DNA of 64,000 bases from Variovorax fucosicus (GTDB lineage: Bacteria > Pseudomonadota > Gammaproteobacteria > Burkholderiales > Burkholderiaceae_C), in the NCBI RefSeq assembly GCF_030316825.1, contig NZ_JASZYU010000002.1:496001-560000 (forward strand), given 5' to 3'. Position numbers and translations under genes: made by a program. Below the pieces are notes generated by a model. That model ran no database searches. It worked only from the letters and a program-made list of their open reading frames with translations, and was not told where the DNA came from. Below, piece after piece: positions 19,126 to 30,374 of this stretch (positions are counted from its first letter, which is position 1; every line of letters starts with the position of its first letter).

Positions 19126-19917
19126 TCAGGTCTTGTAGGAGGGGTCTTCGCGGTCGAGTTGCCGCAGCAAGGCGGGCCACTCCATAGGCGCGAAGTTGAT
19201 CTTTCCCTGCGGGCCATAGCGCTTGGCCATCGTGGCCGCGAGCTCCGGGCTGGGCATGCTGATCTCGGCGCCGCTGGCCAGCACGTCGACCTGCACCTTG
19301 CAAGCGGTCTCGAGCCAGTACATGAGATTCCACGCGTCCTGCACCGACGGGCCGCAGCCGACCAGACCGTGGTTGCGCAGGATGAGCGTGCTGTGCGGCC
19401 CGAGGTCGCGCGCAATGCGGTCTCTCTCGCCCATGTCGACCGTCGGCTGTTCGTAATCGTGAAAGCCGACAGCGCCGTAGAAGCGCATGGCCGTCTGCGT
19501 GATCGGCAGCAGGCCGACTTTCATCGCCGACACCGCCATACCGGCCCGCGTGTGCGTGTGCATGACGCATTTGAGGTCGTTGCGCGCACCGTGCACCGCG
19601 CTGTGGATCATGAAGCCCGCACGGTTCACAGGGAACTCGCCGAATTCGCCCTCGGGCTTGTCTACGACGTTGCCGTCGAGATCGAGCGTGTAGAAGCACG
19701 AGGCCGTGATTTCGGTGTAGAGCAGCCCGAACGGGTTGATCAAGAAGTGCTTGGCATCGCCCGGCACCTTGGCTGTGATGTGGTTGTAGATGAGGTCGCT
19801 CATACCGTACTTCGCCACCAGGCGATAGCAGGCGGCCAGGTCGGTACGGACTTTCCATTCGGCGTCGCTGACGCGATCGCGGACGGAAGCAGGACGGGAT
19901 TGGACAGTGGTGCTCAT
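19126..19917 (-). CDS. Class II aldolase/adducin family protein
   Basis: A 263-residue class II (zinc-type) aldolase-fold protein: MSDLIYNHITAKVPGDAKHF near residue 40, the metal-ligand pair in CVMHTHTRAGMAVS near residue 107 and TLILRNHGLVGCGPSVQDA near residue 175. Family members include fuculose-phosphate aldolase and decarboxylases; the substrate here is unknown. The start at 19917 is preferred to a 34-codon extension into the MaoC gene. Neighbours suggest breakdown of a carboxylic acid through CoA esters. Confidence 0.88.
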   Translation of the reverse strand: MSTTVQSRPASVRDRVSDAEWKVRTDLAACYRLVAKYGMSDLIYNHITAKVPGDAKHFLINPFGLLYTEITASCFYTLDLDGNVVDKPEGEFGEFPVNRAGFMIHSAVHGARNDLKCVMHTHTRAGMAVSAMKVGLLPITQTAMRFYGAVGFHDYEQPTVDMGERDRIARDLGPHSTLILRNHGLVGCGPSVQDAWNLMYWLETACKVQVDVLASGAEISMPSPELAATMAKRYGPQGKINFAPMEWPALLRQLDREDPSYKT

Positions 19918-19939
19918 GGTGGAAATGCCTTGTGTCGGA

Positions 19940-20419
19940 TCAGGAAGCTTCGGGACGGCCGGCCAGCATGCGGCGCGCCGTATAGCGCATGACCGGTTCG
20001 CCGCGCTGGTTGAAAACATCGATGTTTGAATCGACGATGGCGCGGTTGCCCTTCGAGGTCGGCTTGACGCCCGCCACCTCGACTACCGCGTGAATGGTGT
20101 CGTTCACGCGCACCGGGCCCAGCACCTTCTGCGTGCACTCGAGCATCGCCATGCCGGTGCCCTGGATCATGGTCTGCAGGATGAAGCCCTCGATCAGCGA
20201 GTAGGTGAGCGCCGCCGGGACGGGGCGCCCGCCGATCGCGCTTGCCGCGCCGGAGGCGTCGATGAAGATGATCTCGAGCATGCCGGTGCACGAGATGAAA
20301 TTGACCAGGTCGGTCTCGGTCACGGTGCGGTTGAAAGTCTGGAATTTCTGGCCGACTTCGAGGTCTTGCCAGAAAAAGCCGTGGCCCAGCAATGGGTAGG
20401 CGCAAGCAGGTGCAGTCAT
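19940..20419 (-). CDS. MaoC-like hotdog-fold protein lacking the usual hydratase dyad
   Basis: A 159-residue protein with MaoC/R-hydratase layout (GQKFQTFNRTVTETDLVNFI near residue 24, then the A-G-type hotdog core, ending VMRYTARRMLAG). In catalytic R-hydratases the motif GDxNPxHxD supplies an Asp and a His. Here the aligned stretch reads TGMLEIIFIDASGAAS, with Met for Asp and Phe for His. It may be a thioesterase-like or non-catalytic member. Its start overlaps the CoA-transferase stop (ATGA), so it is cotranscribed. Confidence 0.8.
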   Translation of the reverse strand: MTAPACAYPLLGHGFFWQDLEVGQKFQTFNRTVTETDLVNFISCTGMLEIIFIDASGAASAIGGRPVPAALTYSLIEGFILQTMIQGTGMAMLECTQKVLGPVRVNDTIHAVVEVAGVKPTSKGNRAIVDSNIDVFNQRGEPVMRYTARRMLAGRPEAS

Positions 20420-21612
20420 ATGGGCGCTCCTTGAGGTTCAGGTGATGGGGTGCCGAGCGGAGCAATTCCGGCTTCGGTCAAGACCTGGTGGGTGTGCTCG
20501 CCCAGACGCGGCGCCATGCCCACGGGCAACTGGCGGCGATCGATGCGGACGGGGGCACCGGGAAACTGCAGGCGGCCCATCCTGGGGTCGTCGATCGTCT
20601 TGAAGAAGCCGGTGGCCTTCAGGTGCTCGTCGTTCACCAGGTCTTCGAGCCGGTTCATGCGCGAGGCCGGAACCTCGAGCCGCGCGAAGGTTTCAAGCCA
20701 CGCATCGGTACCACGCGTCTCGATCACTTGCGCGGCCAGCGTGTAGAGCGCGTCGATGTTCTTCGTGCGCTCGGTGATGTTGGCAAAGCGCGCGTCGGCT
20801 GCGGCTTCGGGCATACCGCCTTCGATGAAGAAGCGCTGCCAGTGCGCATCGGTGTAGGGCATCGCACACAGGTAGCCGTCGGCCGTGCGATAGGGCTTGC
20901 GGTGCTTCGCGAACAGGCGGGGGTAGCCGGTGTCGGCCAGCGGCGGCGCGAAATGATGGCCGTAGAAGTGCTCGACCAGGTTGAACGACACCATCGACTC
21001 GAGCATCGGCACTTCGACGTAGCCGCCGTTGCCAGTGCGCTCGCGCCGGAACAGCGCAGCAAGGATTGCATGGGTGGCAACCAGGCCGGAGGTCTTGTCC
21101 GCAGCGATCGTCGGGAAGTACTGTGGAGCGCCCGATTGCCGCTCCATCAGCGCGGCGCAGCCGGACAGGCCCTGGATGATGTCGTCGTACGCCGGCATGC
21201 CACCGTAAGGGCCATCTTCCGCGAACCCGTGCAGGCCGACATAGACAAGGCGCGGATTGCGGGCCAGCAGGGTGTCCGGATCCAGGCCGATGGAGGCCAA
21301 CTTCTGCGGGCGGATGCTGTGCATCAGCACGTCGGCGGTATCGACCAGCGTCAGCAATGCGGCCCGCGCATCGGCCTTCTTCAGATCCAGAACCACACTG
21401 CGCTTTCCGCGGTTCACACCGAGGAAGATGGCGCCCATGCCGGGCTCCGTGCTGGGGCCGGTGCGCCGGGTCGAGTCACCTTCGGGCGGCTCGATCTTGA
21501 TGACATCGGCGCCGTACTCGGCCAGGGTCTGGCTGGCGTAGGGGCCGAGGACGACGGCGCTCAGGTCGAGCACGCGCACGCCTTCGAGGGGCAGATTCGA
21601 TGGAGTAGTCAT
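20416..21612 (-). CDS. CaiB/BaiF family III CoA-transferase
   Basis: A 398-residue family III CoA-transferase: LEGVRVLDLSAVVLGPYASQ at the N-terminus, ADVIKIEPPEGDSTRR near residue 37 and NRGKRSVVLDLKKADAR near residue 70, followed by the expected Asp region AYDDIIQGLSG near 145. These enzymes move CoA between two carboxylic acids. It is the first gene of a four-gene run (CoA-transferase, MaoC, aldolase, Bug receptor) divergent from a LysR regulator. The ATG at 21612 is the family start. Confidence 0.9.
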   Translation of the reverse strand: MTTPSNLPLEGVRVLDLSAVVLGPYASQTLAEYGADVIKIEPPEGDSTRRTGPSTEPGMGAIFLGVNRGKRSVVLDLKKADARAALLTLVDTADVLMHSIRPQKLASIGLDPDTLLARNPRLVYVGLHGFAEDGPYGGMPAYDDIIQGLSGCAALMERQSGAPQYFPTIAADKTSGLVATHAILAALFRRERTGNGGYVEVPMLESMVSFNLVEHFYGHHFAPPLADTGYPRLFAKHRKPYRTADGYLCAMPYTDAHWQRFFIEGGMPEAAADARFANITERTKNIDALYTLAAQVIETRGTDAWLETFARLEVPASRMNRLEDLVNDEHLKATGFFKTIDDPRMGRLQFPGAPVRIDRRQLPVGMAPRLGEHTHQVLTEAGIAPLGTPSPEPQGAPI

Positions 21613-21731
21613 CGTGTGTGGCGGTGTCTCGTGCCGCCTTGTTGTTCGGGAATGCGTGAATAGTAGAAACGGAGGGTTAACGCGTCCAATACCGTTCATG
21701 TCGTCTGCGATACATAAAAGGTAAGCCACGC

Positions 21732-22694
21732 ATGGAACTTCGCCAGCTGCAACAGTTCATCGCCGTCGCGGAGACGCTCAATTTCCGGCGCGCGGCCGAG
21801 CGCCTGCACATGGCACAGCCGCCGCTGTCGGTGGCGATCCGCAAACTGGAGGAAGAGGTCGGCGCGCTGCTCTTCGAGCGCCAACCGCGCGGTGTTGCGC
21901 TGACCGCGGCCGGCACTGCGGCGCTGGGCTTGGCGCAGCGATGCCTGATCGATGTGGGTGCGCTACGCGATGCGGCGCAGGCCGCGGCCGGTGGCGAGCG
22001 CGGCTTGCTGCGCGTGGGCTTCGTAGGTTCTGCCACCTATGCGCTGATGCCTCGGTTGCTGCCGGCGTTTCGCGAGCGCTACCCGGATGTCGAATTGGTG
22101 CTGCGCGAGTCGACCAACCTCGAACTGCTGGCGCTGGTGGAGAACGGTGAACTCGACATCGGCCTGGTGCGCTACCCGACCGGCTCGGCGAGCGCGCTGC
22201 GTTTCGAGGTTGTCGAACGCGACGTGTTCTGCGCGGTGCTACCCGCGAGCCATGCCCTGGCGAAAAAAAAGCGCCTGACGCTTGCAATGCTCGCGCGCGA
22301 GCCCTTCGTCGACTATGCGTCGACGCGCGTCCCCGGCCTGCATGCCATGGTGATGTTGGCTTTCCAGCAGGCTGGCCTGTCGCCCCGCGTCTCGCAAGAG
22401 GCGACTCAGGTGCAGACCGTGATCAGTCTGGTGCAGAGCGGCATGGGTCTGGCGCTCGTGCCGTCGGTGAGCGCGCGACTTGCGGCACGTGACGTGGTGT
22501 TCCGTCCGGTCGACGATCTACCAGCATCGGCCGCAATATCGCTGGCGATGGCATCGCGCGTGGACGGCTACAACGCAGCAGCGCAGCGCTTTCGCACGCT
22601 GGCGCTCATGCCGCAGCGGCCAGCGCCGCCAGCGCTGCGGCGGTCTCGGCATCGGCCGGAAAAAACGACTCCACGGCCAGTTCCTGCAACGTAA
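21732..22694 (+). CDS. LysR-family regulator divergent from the CoA-transferase cluster
   Basis: A 320-residue LysR regulator of the BenM/CatM/CbnR-like subgroup, opening MELRQLQQFIAVAETLNF with the helix-turn-helix AAERLHMAQPPLSVAIRKLE, and an effector domain with VGFVGSATYALMPRLLPAF. It diverges from the CoA-transferase gene with 119 bases between, the normal layout for a regulator of that operon. The last 25 residues are Pro/Arg-rich, unlike the family, and overlap the 3' end of the convergent XRE gene by 89 bases. Confidence 0.9.
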   Translation: MELRQLQQFIAVAETLNFRRAAERLHMAQPPLSVAIRKLEEEVGALLFERQPRGVALTAAGTAALGLAQRCLIDVGALRDAAQAAAGGERGLLRVGFVGSATYALMPRLLPAFRERYPDVELVLRESTNLELLALVENGELDIGLVRYPTGSASALRFEVVERDVFCAVLPASHALAKKKRLTLAMLAREPFVDYASTRVPGLHAMVMLAFQQAGLSPRVSQEATQVQTVISLVQSGMGLALVPSVSARLAARDVVFRPVDDLPASAAISLAMASRVDGYNAAAQRFRTLALMPQRPAPPALRRSRHRPEKTTPRPVPAT

Positions 22695-23469
22695 CGTCCA
22701 CCGGGGTGCCGAAGATCGTGGTGGTGCTGATGAAGCTCAGCACGCCGCCCGGCGTAACCAGCTGAAACGGCACCACCACGCTCGACAATTCGCCACCTCC
22801 GCTCCCGCCCGCCGGCGCCCTGGAGCCCGGCGTGCCGATCGGGTAGGCCGCCAGTTCGTCGTGCAACGCCTGCAGCGTGGCGTCGCCGGTCGCCGCGACT
22901 TGCTGCAGCAAGCGCTCGAGCAGGTGCGCGCGCCATTGCACCAGGTTGGCGATCTTCGGCGCGATGCCGTCCGGATGCAGGCTGAGCCGCAGCACGTTGA
23001 TCGGTGGCTTCAGCAACTCCGGCGCGGCGCCCGCCATCAGCAGCGGCACCAGCGCGTTGTGCGCCACCAGGTTCCAGTGGCGGTCCACCGCGAGCGCGGG
23101 GTAGGGTTCGTGGCCTTTCAGCACCAGGTCGACCGCGCGCCGCGCCGCCGCGAGGGCCGGGTCGTCGAGCCCCCGCTGGCGGTACATCGGCGCGAAACCG
23201 GCCGCCACCAGCAGGGCATTGCGCTCGCGCAGCGGCACGTCGAGCCGTTCGGCCAGGCGCAGCACCATCTCACGGCTGGGGGCGGCGCGGCCGGTTTCCA
23301 CATAGCTCAGGTGGCGGGTTGACACCTCGGCTTCCTGCGCCAGATCGAGCTGGCTCAGGCGCCGGCGCTGGCGCCAGTGGCGCAGGTGCATGCCGAAGGG
23401 CTCTCGGGCGCCGGGCTGGCGCGGTGCGGCGGCAGGGGAGTGGGGAGCGGCGATGTTCATGGCCTGCAT
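22606..23469 (-). CDS. XRE-family regulator with MmyB-like ligand domain
   Basis: A 287-residue protein with an N-terminal helix-turn-helix ([39 protein letters not shown], about residues 28-80) and a C-terminal MmyB-type PAS-like domain ([18 protein letters not shown] near 150, then [20 protein letters not shown] near 240). Such regulators bind a small ligand, perhaps a fatty acid or flavin. It diverges from a small membrane-protein gene, a common pairing for target and regulator. A start four codons downstream (MNIAAPH) is possible. Confidence 0.87.
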   Translation of the reverse strand: MQAMNIAAPHSPAAAPRQPGAREPFGMHLRHWRQRRRLSQLDLAQEAEVSTRHLSYVETGRAAPSREMVLRLAERLDVPLRERNALLVAAGFAPMYRQRGLDDPALAAARRAVDLVLKGHEPYPALAVDRHWNLVAHNALVPLLMAGAAPELLKPPINVLRLSLHPDGIAPKIANLVQWRAHLLERLLQQVAATGDATLQALHDELAAYPIGTPGSRAPAGGSGGGELSSVVVPFQLVTPGGVLSFISTTTIFGTPVDVTLQELAVESFFPADAETAAALAALAAAA

Positions 23470-23597
23470 TCTGCGGTGCTGCGTGCGGCACGGCCATGAC
23501 CTCCCACGTCATCGACGCGCGGCGCCGCGGCCGGAATCATCGGCTTCAACGCGGCGGGAAGGGCCTGCAGCGTCACCCTCAACCCAAGGAGCCTGTC

Positions 23598-24017
23598 ATG
23601 TCCGCTTTCACCTCTTCTCCCCGTTTCCTGTCCCGCGTGATGTGGGCCGACGCCGTTTCGTGCGCCGGCACTGGTGCGCTGCATCTGGGTTTCACCGCCG
23701 CGATGGCGCGGCTCACCGGCCTGCCGGCCGATCTGCTGCTCGCTACCGGCGTTTTCCTGCTGGTGTACGCCGCCGCCGCGGCCTGGATGGCCGCTCGCCC
23801 CGTGCCGCCGCGCACGCTGATCGGCCTGGTGGTGGTCGGCAACTTCGGCTGGGCTGCCGGCTGCGTGGCGTTGCTGGCCAGCGGGGTGGTGGCCGTCACG
23901 ATGCCCGGTGCAGCCTGGGTGGCGGTGCAGGCGCTCACGGTGGTGGTGCTGGCCGAACTGCAATGGTTGGGCCTGCGCCGGGCGCGCCCCGCGACGGGCG
24001 TCGCCGTGGCGAACTGA
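23598..24017 (+). CDS. Four-helix membrane protein divergent from XRE regulator
   Basis: A 139-residue integral membrane protein with about four hydrophobic segments, including [20 protein letters not shown] near residue 50 and [18 protein letters not shown] near 85. The ATG at 23598 has AAGGAG eight bases upstream. No named family is recognised. The divergent XRE/MmyB regulator 128 bases away is the likely controller, which is inference from position. Confidence 0.75.
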   Translation: MSAFTSSPRFLSRVMWADAVSCAGTGALHLGFTAAMARLTGLPADLLLATGVFLLVYAAAAAWMAARPVPPRTLIGLVVVGNFGWAAGCVALLASGVVAVTMPGAAWVAVQALTVVVLAELQWLGLRRARPATGVAVAN

Positions 24018-24088
24018 GCGCCCCTCCGACAGCCGGTTTCATCGAAGCCTGCTATCTTTCCGGGAACCCCACGCTACAAGGAGTTCTC

Positions 24089-26953
<2,865 letters not shown>

Positions 26954-26971
26954 TGGTGGAGAGCGCCGGAT

Positions 26972-28648
26972 TCAGATCGACAAGATCGGGATCGACACCT
27001 TGTCCTTCAGCCGCTGCGTGAAGTATTTGTCCTGGTAGTAGCGGATCTTGTCGCACTTGACCGGATGGGGAATGCCTTCGTAGAGGAAGACTTCCGTGTC
27101 CGGCCCCATGGCCTTGAGCTCCTGCGGCAGCATCAGGGCGCGACGCTCTTCTGACTCGCTGCGGCTGGTCTCCCTGCCTCTGGTCACGTTCTGTTTGCGC
27201 ACGGTGGTGTAGCCCAGCATGTCGGAATAGTCGTTGGCGTCCTGCTGCTCGCGTGGCGCGTAGATGATCTGTAGAGCGTGGTTGGTGATCAGGGTGCGCG
27301 CCACTTCCTTGCCGTAGGTGGCGTCCAGTTGGGCCATGCTTTGAATGATGGGTAGCAGCCGCATGTTGTAGCCGGCCATGTAGCTCACGGCGCTGGCGAT
27401 GATGTTCACCTTGCCGATGCTGGTGAACTCGTCCATCAGCAGCAGGCACTGATACCGGAGCTGCGGGTTGTTTTGCGGCAGCTCCTTGGTGTTCACGTTG
27501 ATGAGCTGACTAAAAAACAGGTTGACGATCAACCTGCTCTCGGCGAGCTTGTTGGGCTGGATGCCGATGTAGACGGTCATCTTCTTCTTGCGCACATCGG
27601 TGAGCAGGAAGTCGTCGGCGCTGGTGGCTGCGTCCAGCACGGGGTTGATCCAGGCGTTGAGCGGCTCCTTGAAGGTGCCCAGGATCGAGGCGAAGGTTTC
27701 CGCCGCCTGGGATAGAAGGTTTGAGAAGGCCGACTGCGCGGTGCCGCTCAGGAACGGCGATTGCGCGAGTTGCTCGTAGAACTTGCGCAGGTCGGTGCCG
27801 TCACCGGAAGACAGTTGGTAGATCTGCCCGAGCGTGGGCGTGACGCGGAACTGCTCGGAGATCCCCCGGCCTTTTTCGTCATCCCGCCTTTCGAACAGAT
27901 ACAGCGCAAACGCCATGAATGCGTTGCGCGCCTGGCTGACCCAGAATTTCTGGTCGTCCGCACCGTCCGGGTACAGCATGGCGGCGATGCTCATCAAGTC
28001 CGACACACGGAACGCCGGATCGCTGGAGACATAGGTCAGCGGATTCCAACGGTGCGTGCGCCGATCTTCCGCAAAGGGATTGAAAAGATAGACCTCCTGG
28101 CCCTGGCTCGCACGCCATCCGCTGGTGAGCTCATAGTTCTCCTGCTTGATGTCGAGCACCACCATCGATTCCCCGTAGTCGAGCAGATTGGGAATGACGA
28201 TGCCGACGCCCTTGCCCGAGCGCGTGGGGGCCGCAAGAATGACGAACTGCTGGCCCGGCAGGCGCACCAGCTTGCCGCCGAACTTGCCCACCAGAACTCC
28301 GTTGTCCGCAGGCTTGAACATGCCGAACTTGCCGAGATCAGTGCTCGTAGCGAAACGGGCGTCTCCATGGATCGAAGGGGCCTTGGTCCTGGCGAGCAGC
28401 GCCAGCAGGCCCAGCCAGAGCAACAGGGGGGCGCCAAGGCCGATGTAGCCAGCCAGATGGATTTGCTGCGAGTAGGCGTGGTAAGCGGGCAGTTCCAGCG
28501 CTTGCCAATAGCCCGGGTAGGTGTTCCATGCCAGCGTTCGCGTGTCCAGTTTGAGCAGCAAGAGGGTGAGCCACCCCGACAGGTAAAGCCCTGCCGGGAG
28601 CGCCGCAAGGAGGGTCAGGGCTGCGCCCGCCCACTTGGCCTTTGTCAT
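26972..28648 (-). CDS. virD4: T4SS coupling ATPase VirD4
   Basis: VirD4 is the inner-membrane coupling protein that selects T4SS substrates; in X-type systems it binds the XVIPCD signal. The 558 residues have two N-terminal membrane segments (about 8-32 and 65-87), a Walker A AAPTRSGKGVGIVIPN near residue 140 and Walker B CLLLMDEFTSIGKV near 400. It is last in the island, 18 bases from the acnA stop, downstream of the lysozyme-like effector. The gene lies far from virB7, unlike the Xanthomonas order I remember. Confidence 0.93.
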   Translation of the reverse strand: MTKAKWAGAALTLLAALPAGLYLSGWLTLLLLKLDTRTLAWNTYPGYWQALELPAYHAYSQQIHLAGYIGLGAPLLLWLGLLALLARTKAPSIHGDARFATSTDLGKFGMFKPADNGVLVGKFGGKLVRLPGQQFVILAAPTRSGKGVGIVIPNLLDYGESMVVLDIKQENYELTSGWRASQGQEVYLFNPFAEDRRTHRWNPLTYVSSDPAFRVSDLMSIAAMLYPDGADDQKFWVSQARNAFMAFALYLFERRDDEKGRGISEQFRVTPTLGQIYQLSSGDGTDLRKFYEQLAQSPFLSGTAQSAFSNLLSQAAETFASILGTFKEPLNAWINPVLDAATSADDFLLTDVRKKKMTVYIGIQPNKLAESRLIVNLFFSQLINVNTKELPQNNPQLRYQCLLLMDEFTSIGKVNIIASAVSYMAGYNMRLLPIIQSMAQLDATYGKEVARTLITNHALQIIYAPREQQDANDYSDMLGYTTVRKQNVTRGRETSRSESEERRALMLPQELKAMGPDTEVFLYEGIPHPVKCDKIRYYQDKYFTQRLKDKVSIPILSI

Positions 28649-28700
28649 TTGAATATCACTTGTAGTTGACGGGCCCGCCGAGCACTTCGAACAGCTCTAT

Positions 28701-28748
28701 CGCTATCAATTGGCAGCTTGCAGCGAAGTGTCCATGAGCGTCAGGAGA
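28701..28748 (-). repeat. Module-boundary repeat, copy A
   Basis: Minus strand: degenerate ACGCTCATGGACACTT then GCCAATTGATAGCGA. It lies between the lysozyme-like effector and virD4. Its ATG opens a frame (MDTSLQAAN) that closes after nine codons, so here it starts no gene. Confidence 0.6.
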
Positions 28749-28767
28749 TTTGACCTTGAGGCGCGAC

Positions 28768-29715
28768 TCAGTGAGACATGGCCGGCGCTGCCTGCTGCGG
28801 GAGAGACTGAGCCATGTGCTGTGACTGGTGGCCCTGCTGTGTCGCGGTAAAGGCTTGCGAGCTTTGGGCCATGGGTGTGTTCAGTGCCACCATCGTGTCC
28901 ACACCGACCACCTTCGACTGCGCGGTCCCCAACTGGCCCTGCGCGGCGATGAGTTTGTCGCCACGGTCATTGGGCTCCACATGGTCAATCCGCTTGAGCC
29001 CATGGTGATGAGCTTCCACAGCCAACGCAGCGGCGGCATTCCTGGTGCTCTGGGGATCCACCTTGATGCAGTGATCGTGATTCCACTTCTGCAACTTGTG
29101 CAACGCCTGCTCGTACAGCGTGTGGCCGGGATGACCGGCAGACGTGATCATCGGTGCGCCCGAACCTGTCGAACTCAGTGCCACGCCGCCCTTCGACTGG
29201 AGTTCGCCCAGGTACTTGTTGCTGTCGTCCTTCAACTGACCAAGAAATTTGTTGTACTCGGCAGGGTTGGTGTTCCATGCCTTGTAGATATCGGCAACGT
29301 CACCGGATTTGGCTGTTGCTTTCTTATCCAGATAGATGGCAATGCCGTGTTCTATGTTGGAGTTCAAATCAAAGCGGTTGAATTCGCCCAACTTTTGCCC
29401 GTTGATTCTGGAGGTTCCGTCCAAGCGCTGGTGAGCATCTTTAGCCGTCGAGTCGGTAATCTGAAAAACGCCGGATGCCGACGATTGATGCCCAGGCGTT
29501 GCTGCATCCGGATTGAACCTCGACTCGACCTTGGCGATGGCGATGAGATTGGCCGTGTCGCGATCCGACAAGCCATACGCATGGGCCTTGCTGACGATCG
29601 TGTCAATCACCTTTTGCTTGACCTCGTCGGACACCCCTCCTGCCTCGCGGGAGAAGCCTCCGACGCGACCGGGCGCCGTGTCGATCGGATCCTTGTAGTG
29701 GCTGTGATTGGTCAT
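28768..29715 (-). CDS. X-T4SS effector: lysozyme-like transglycosylase with XVIPCD-like tail
   Basis: A 315-residue protein without signal peptide. Residues 30-150 form an SLT/lysozyme-like domain: IAIAKVESRFNPDAAT places the catalytic Glu at residue 64, followed by ASGVFQITDST. Residues 195-294 match the other three effectors here (HPGHTLYEQALHKLQKW, then GVDTMVALNTPMAQSSQAF), ending in a Gln-rich tail, the layout of the XVIPCD signal recognised by VirD4 in Xanthomonas. Predicted job: cutting the peptidoglycan of a neighbouring cell after contact delivery. The signal-peptide gene just upstream is the likely immunity. Confidence 0.85.
   Translation of the reverse strand: MTNHSHYKDPIDTAPGRVGGFSREAGGVSDEVKQKVIDTIVSKAHAYGLSDRDTANLIAIAKVESRFNPDAATPGHQSSASGVFQITDSTAKDAHQRLDGTSRINGQKLGEFNRFDLNSNIEHGIAIYLDKKATAKSGDVADIYKAWNTNPAEYNKFLGQLKDDSNKYLGELQSKGGVALSSTGSGAPMITSAGHPGHTLYEQALHKLQKWNHDHCIKVDPQSTRNAAAALAVEAHHHGLKRIDHVEPNDRGDKLIAAQGQLGTAQSKVVGVDTMVALNTPMAQSSQAFTATQQGHQSQHMAQSLPQQAAPAMSH
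28858..29135 (-). repeat. XVIPCD-coding segment highly similar to the one in the GH19 effector
   Basis: This stretch and 37493-37770 are close in DNA sequence (roughly nine bases in ten by eye) and keep frame, although the toxin domains they follow are unrelated. This points to recent sharing or conversion of the secretion signal. Confidence 0.65.
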
Positions 29716-29724
29716 GACCCTCTC

Positions 29725-30315
29725 CTATTTGGTTGGAACGACTCTGTCGACCGAAATTGAGTTGCTTTCCTGAGAGCCGTCGAGCAGGCGCTCAAGATTC
29801 TTGGACAGTTTCTTGCGTGGCAATTGAAGCGAACGGGTGGCAGAGGGAGTAGACCCCATCAGCCGTCCGTGCGTGGTGTAGACATCCATCCATTCGCAGG
29901 TCGAGCAATTGCCAAAGTTGCTGCTATGTGCAATGACATAGAAGTCTCTTTTTCTTGAATTGCAACTCAGTTGGTAAACGAACGGCTCATCTCTATTTTT
30001 AACGGGCTTGGGAACGTAGTTGATGAAGGGACCATCGCGCGCATCGGTCTTTTTGAAGGTCAGCTTCTGGGTGCAAGGAGGCGGAGCGCCATCGCTGCTG
30101 GCGACACAGGCGGTTTGAATTAAAACCTCCGATCCACCACAAACCAGGGCATTCGTTTTTGAAAGAGGGGAGGTCGTCTCCCCTGCCAAGCTGGATGCCG
30201 AGAAGCACGCGACCGAGGCCAGCGAAAAGATCAGAGTGGATCGAAGAAGGAACGAGCGAGCGAGGGTGGGTGTCCTGGTTGCTATTAAATTGGTAGCTGG
30301 CATCAAAGTATCCAT
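29725..30315 (-). CDS. Candidate immunity protein for the lysozyme-like effector
   Basis: A 196-residue protein with an N-terminal hydrophobic segment (SFLLRSTLIFSLASVACFSA) typical of export, and many Cys after it (LVCGGSEVLIQTACVASS, PPCTQ, LSCNSRKR, NFGNCSTCEW), suggesting disulfides in the periplasm. No named family recognised. Its stop is nine bases from the start of the lysozyme-like effector. The ATG at 30315 lies in a module-boundary repeat that also supplies starts for virB6b and virB6c; ATG 30303 or a TTG at 30378 are alternatives. The DNA is AT-richer than the T4SS core. Immunity is inferred from place and export signal. Confidence 0.65.
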   Translation of the reverse strand: MDTLMPATNLIATRTPTLARSFLLRSTLIFSLASVACFSASSLAGETTSPLSKTNALVCGGSEVLIQTACVASSDGAPPPCTQKLTFKKTDARDGPFINYVPKPVKNRDEPFVYQLSCNSRKRDFYVIAHSSNFGNCSTCEWMDVYTTHGRLMGSTPSATRSLQLPRKKLSKNLERLLDGSQESNSISVDRVVPTK

Positions 30316-30333
30316 GGGCGTTGGCGGGTGATT
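30279..30333 (-). repeat. Module-boundary repeat, copy B
   Basis: Minus strand: CACCCGCCAACGCCCATGG followed by ...GCCAGCTACCAATTTAATAGCAA. It lies between the lipase effector and the next immunity gene and appears to supply the latter's ATG. Confidence 0.65.
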
Positions 30334-30374
30334 TGGTGATGAACGCAAAGTGCTGATGCTCGGGACGAGCAGAC

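Noticed and set aside
21613..21731. Defined LysR operator between the CoA-transferase and LysR genes
   Set aside because: A site is expected here, but no T-N11-A palindrome was convincing by eye, so none is listed.
27473..29760. Plus-strand frames opposite virD4 and the lysozyme-like effector
   Set aside because: Antisense shadows; every real island gene is on the minus strand with overlapping starts and stops.
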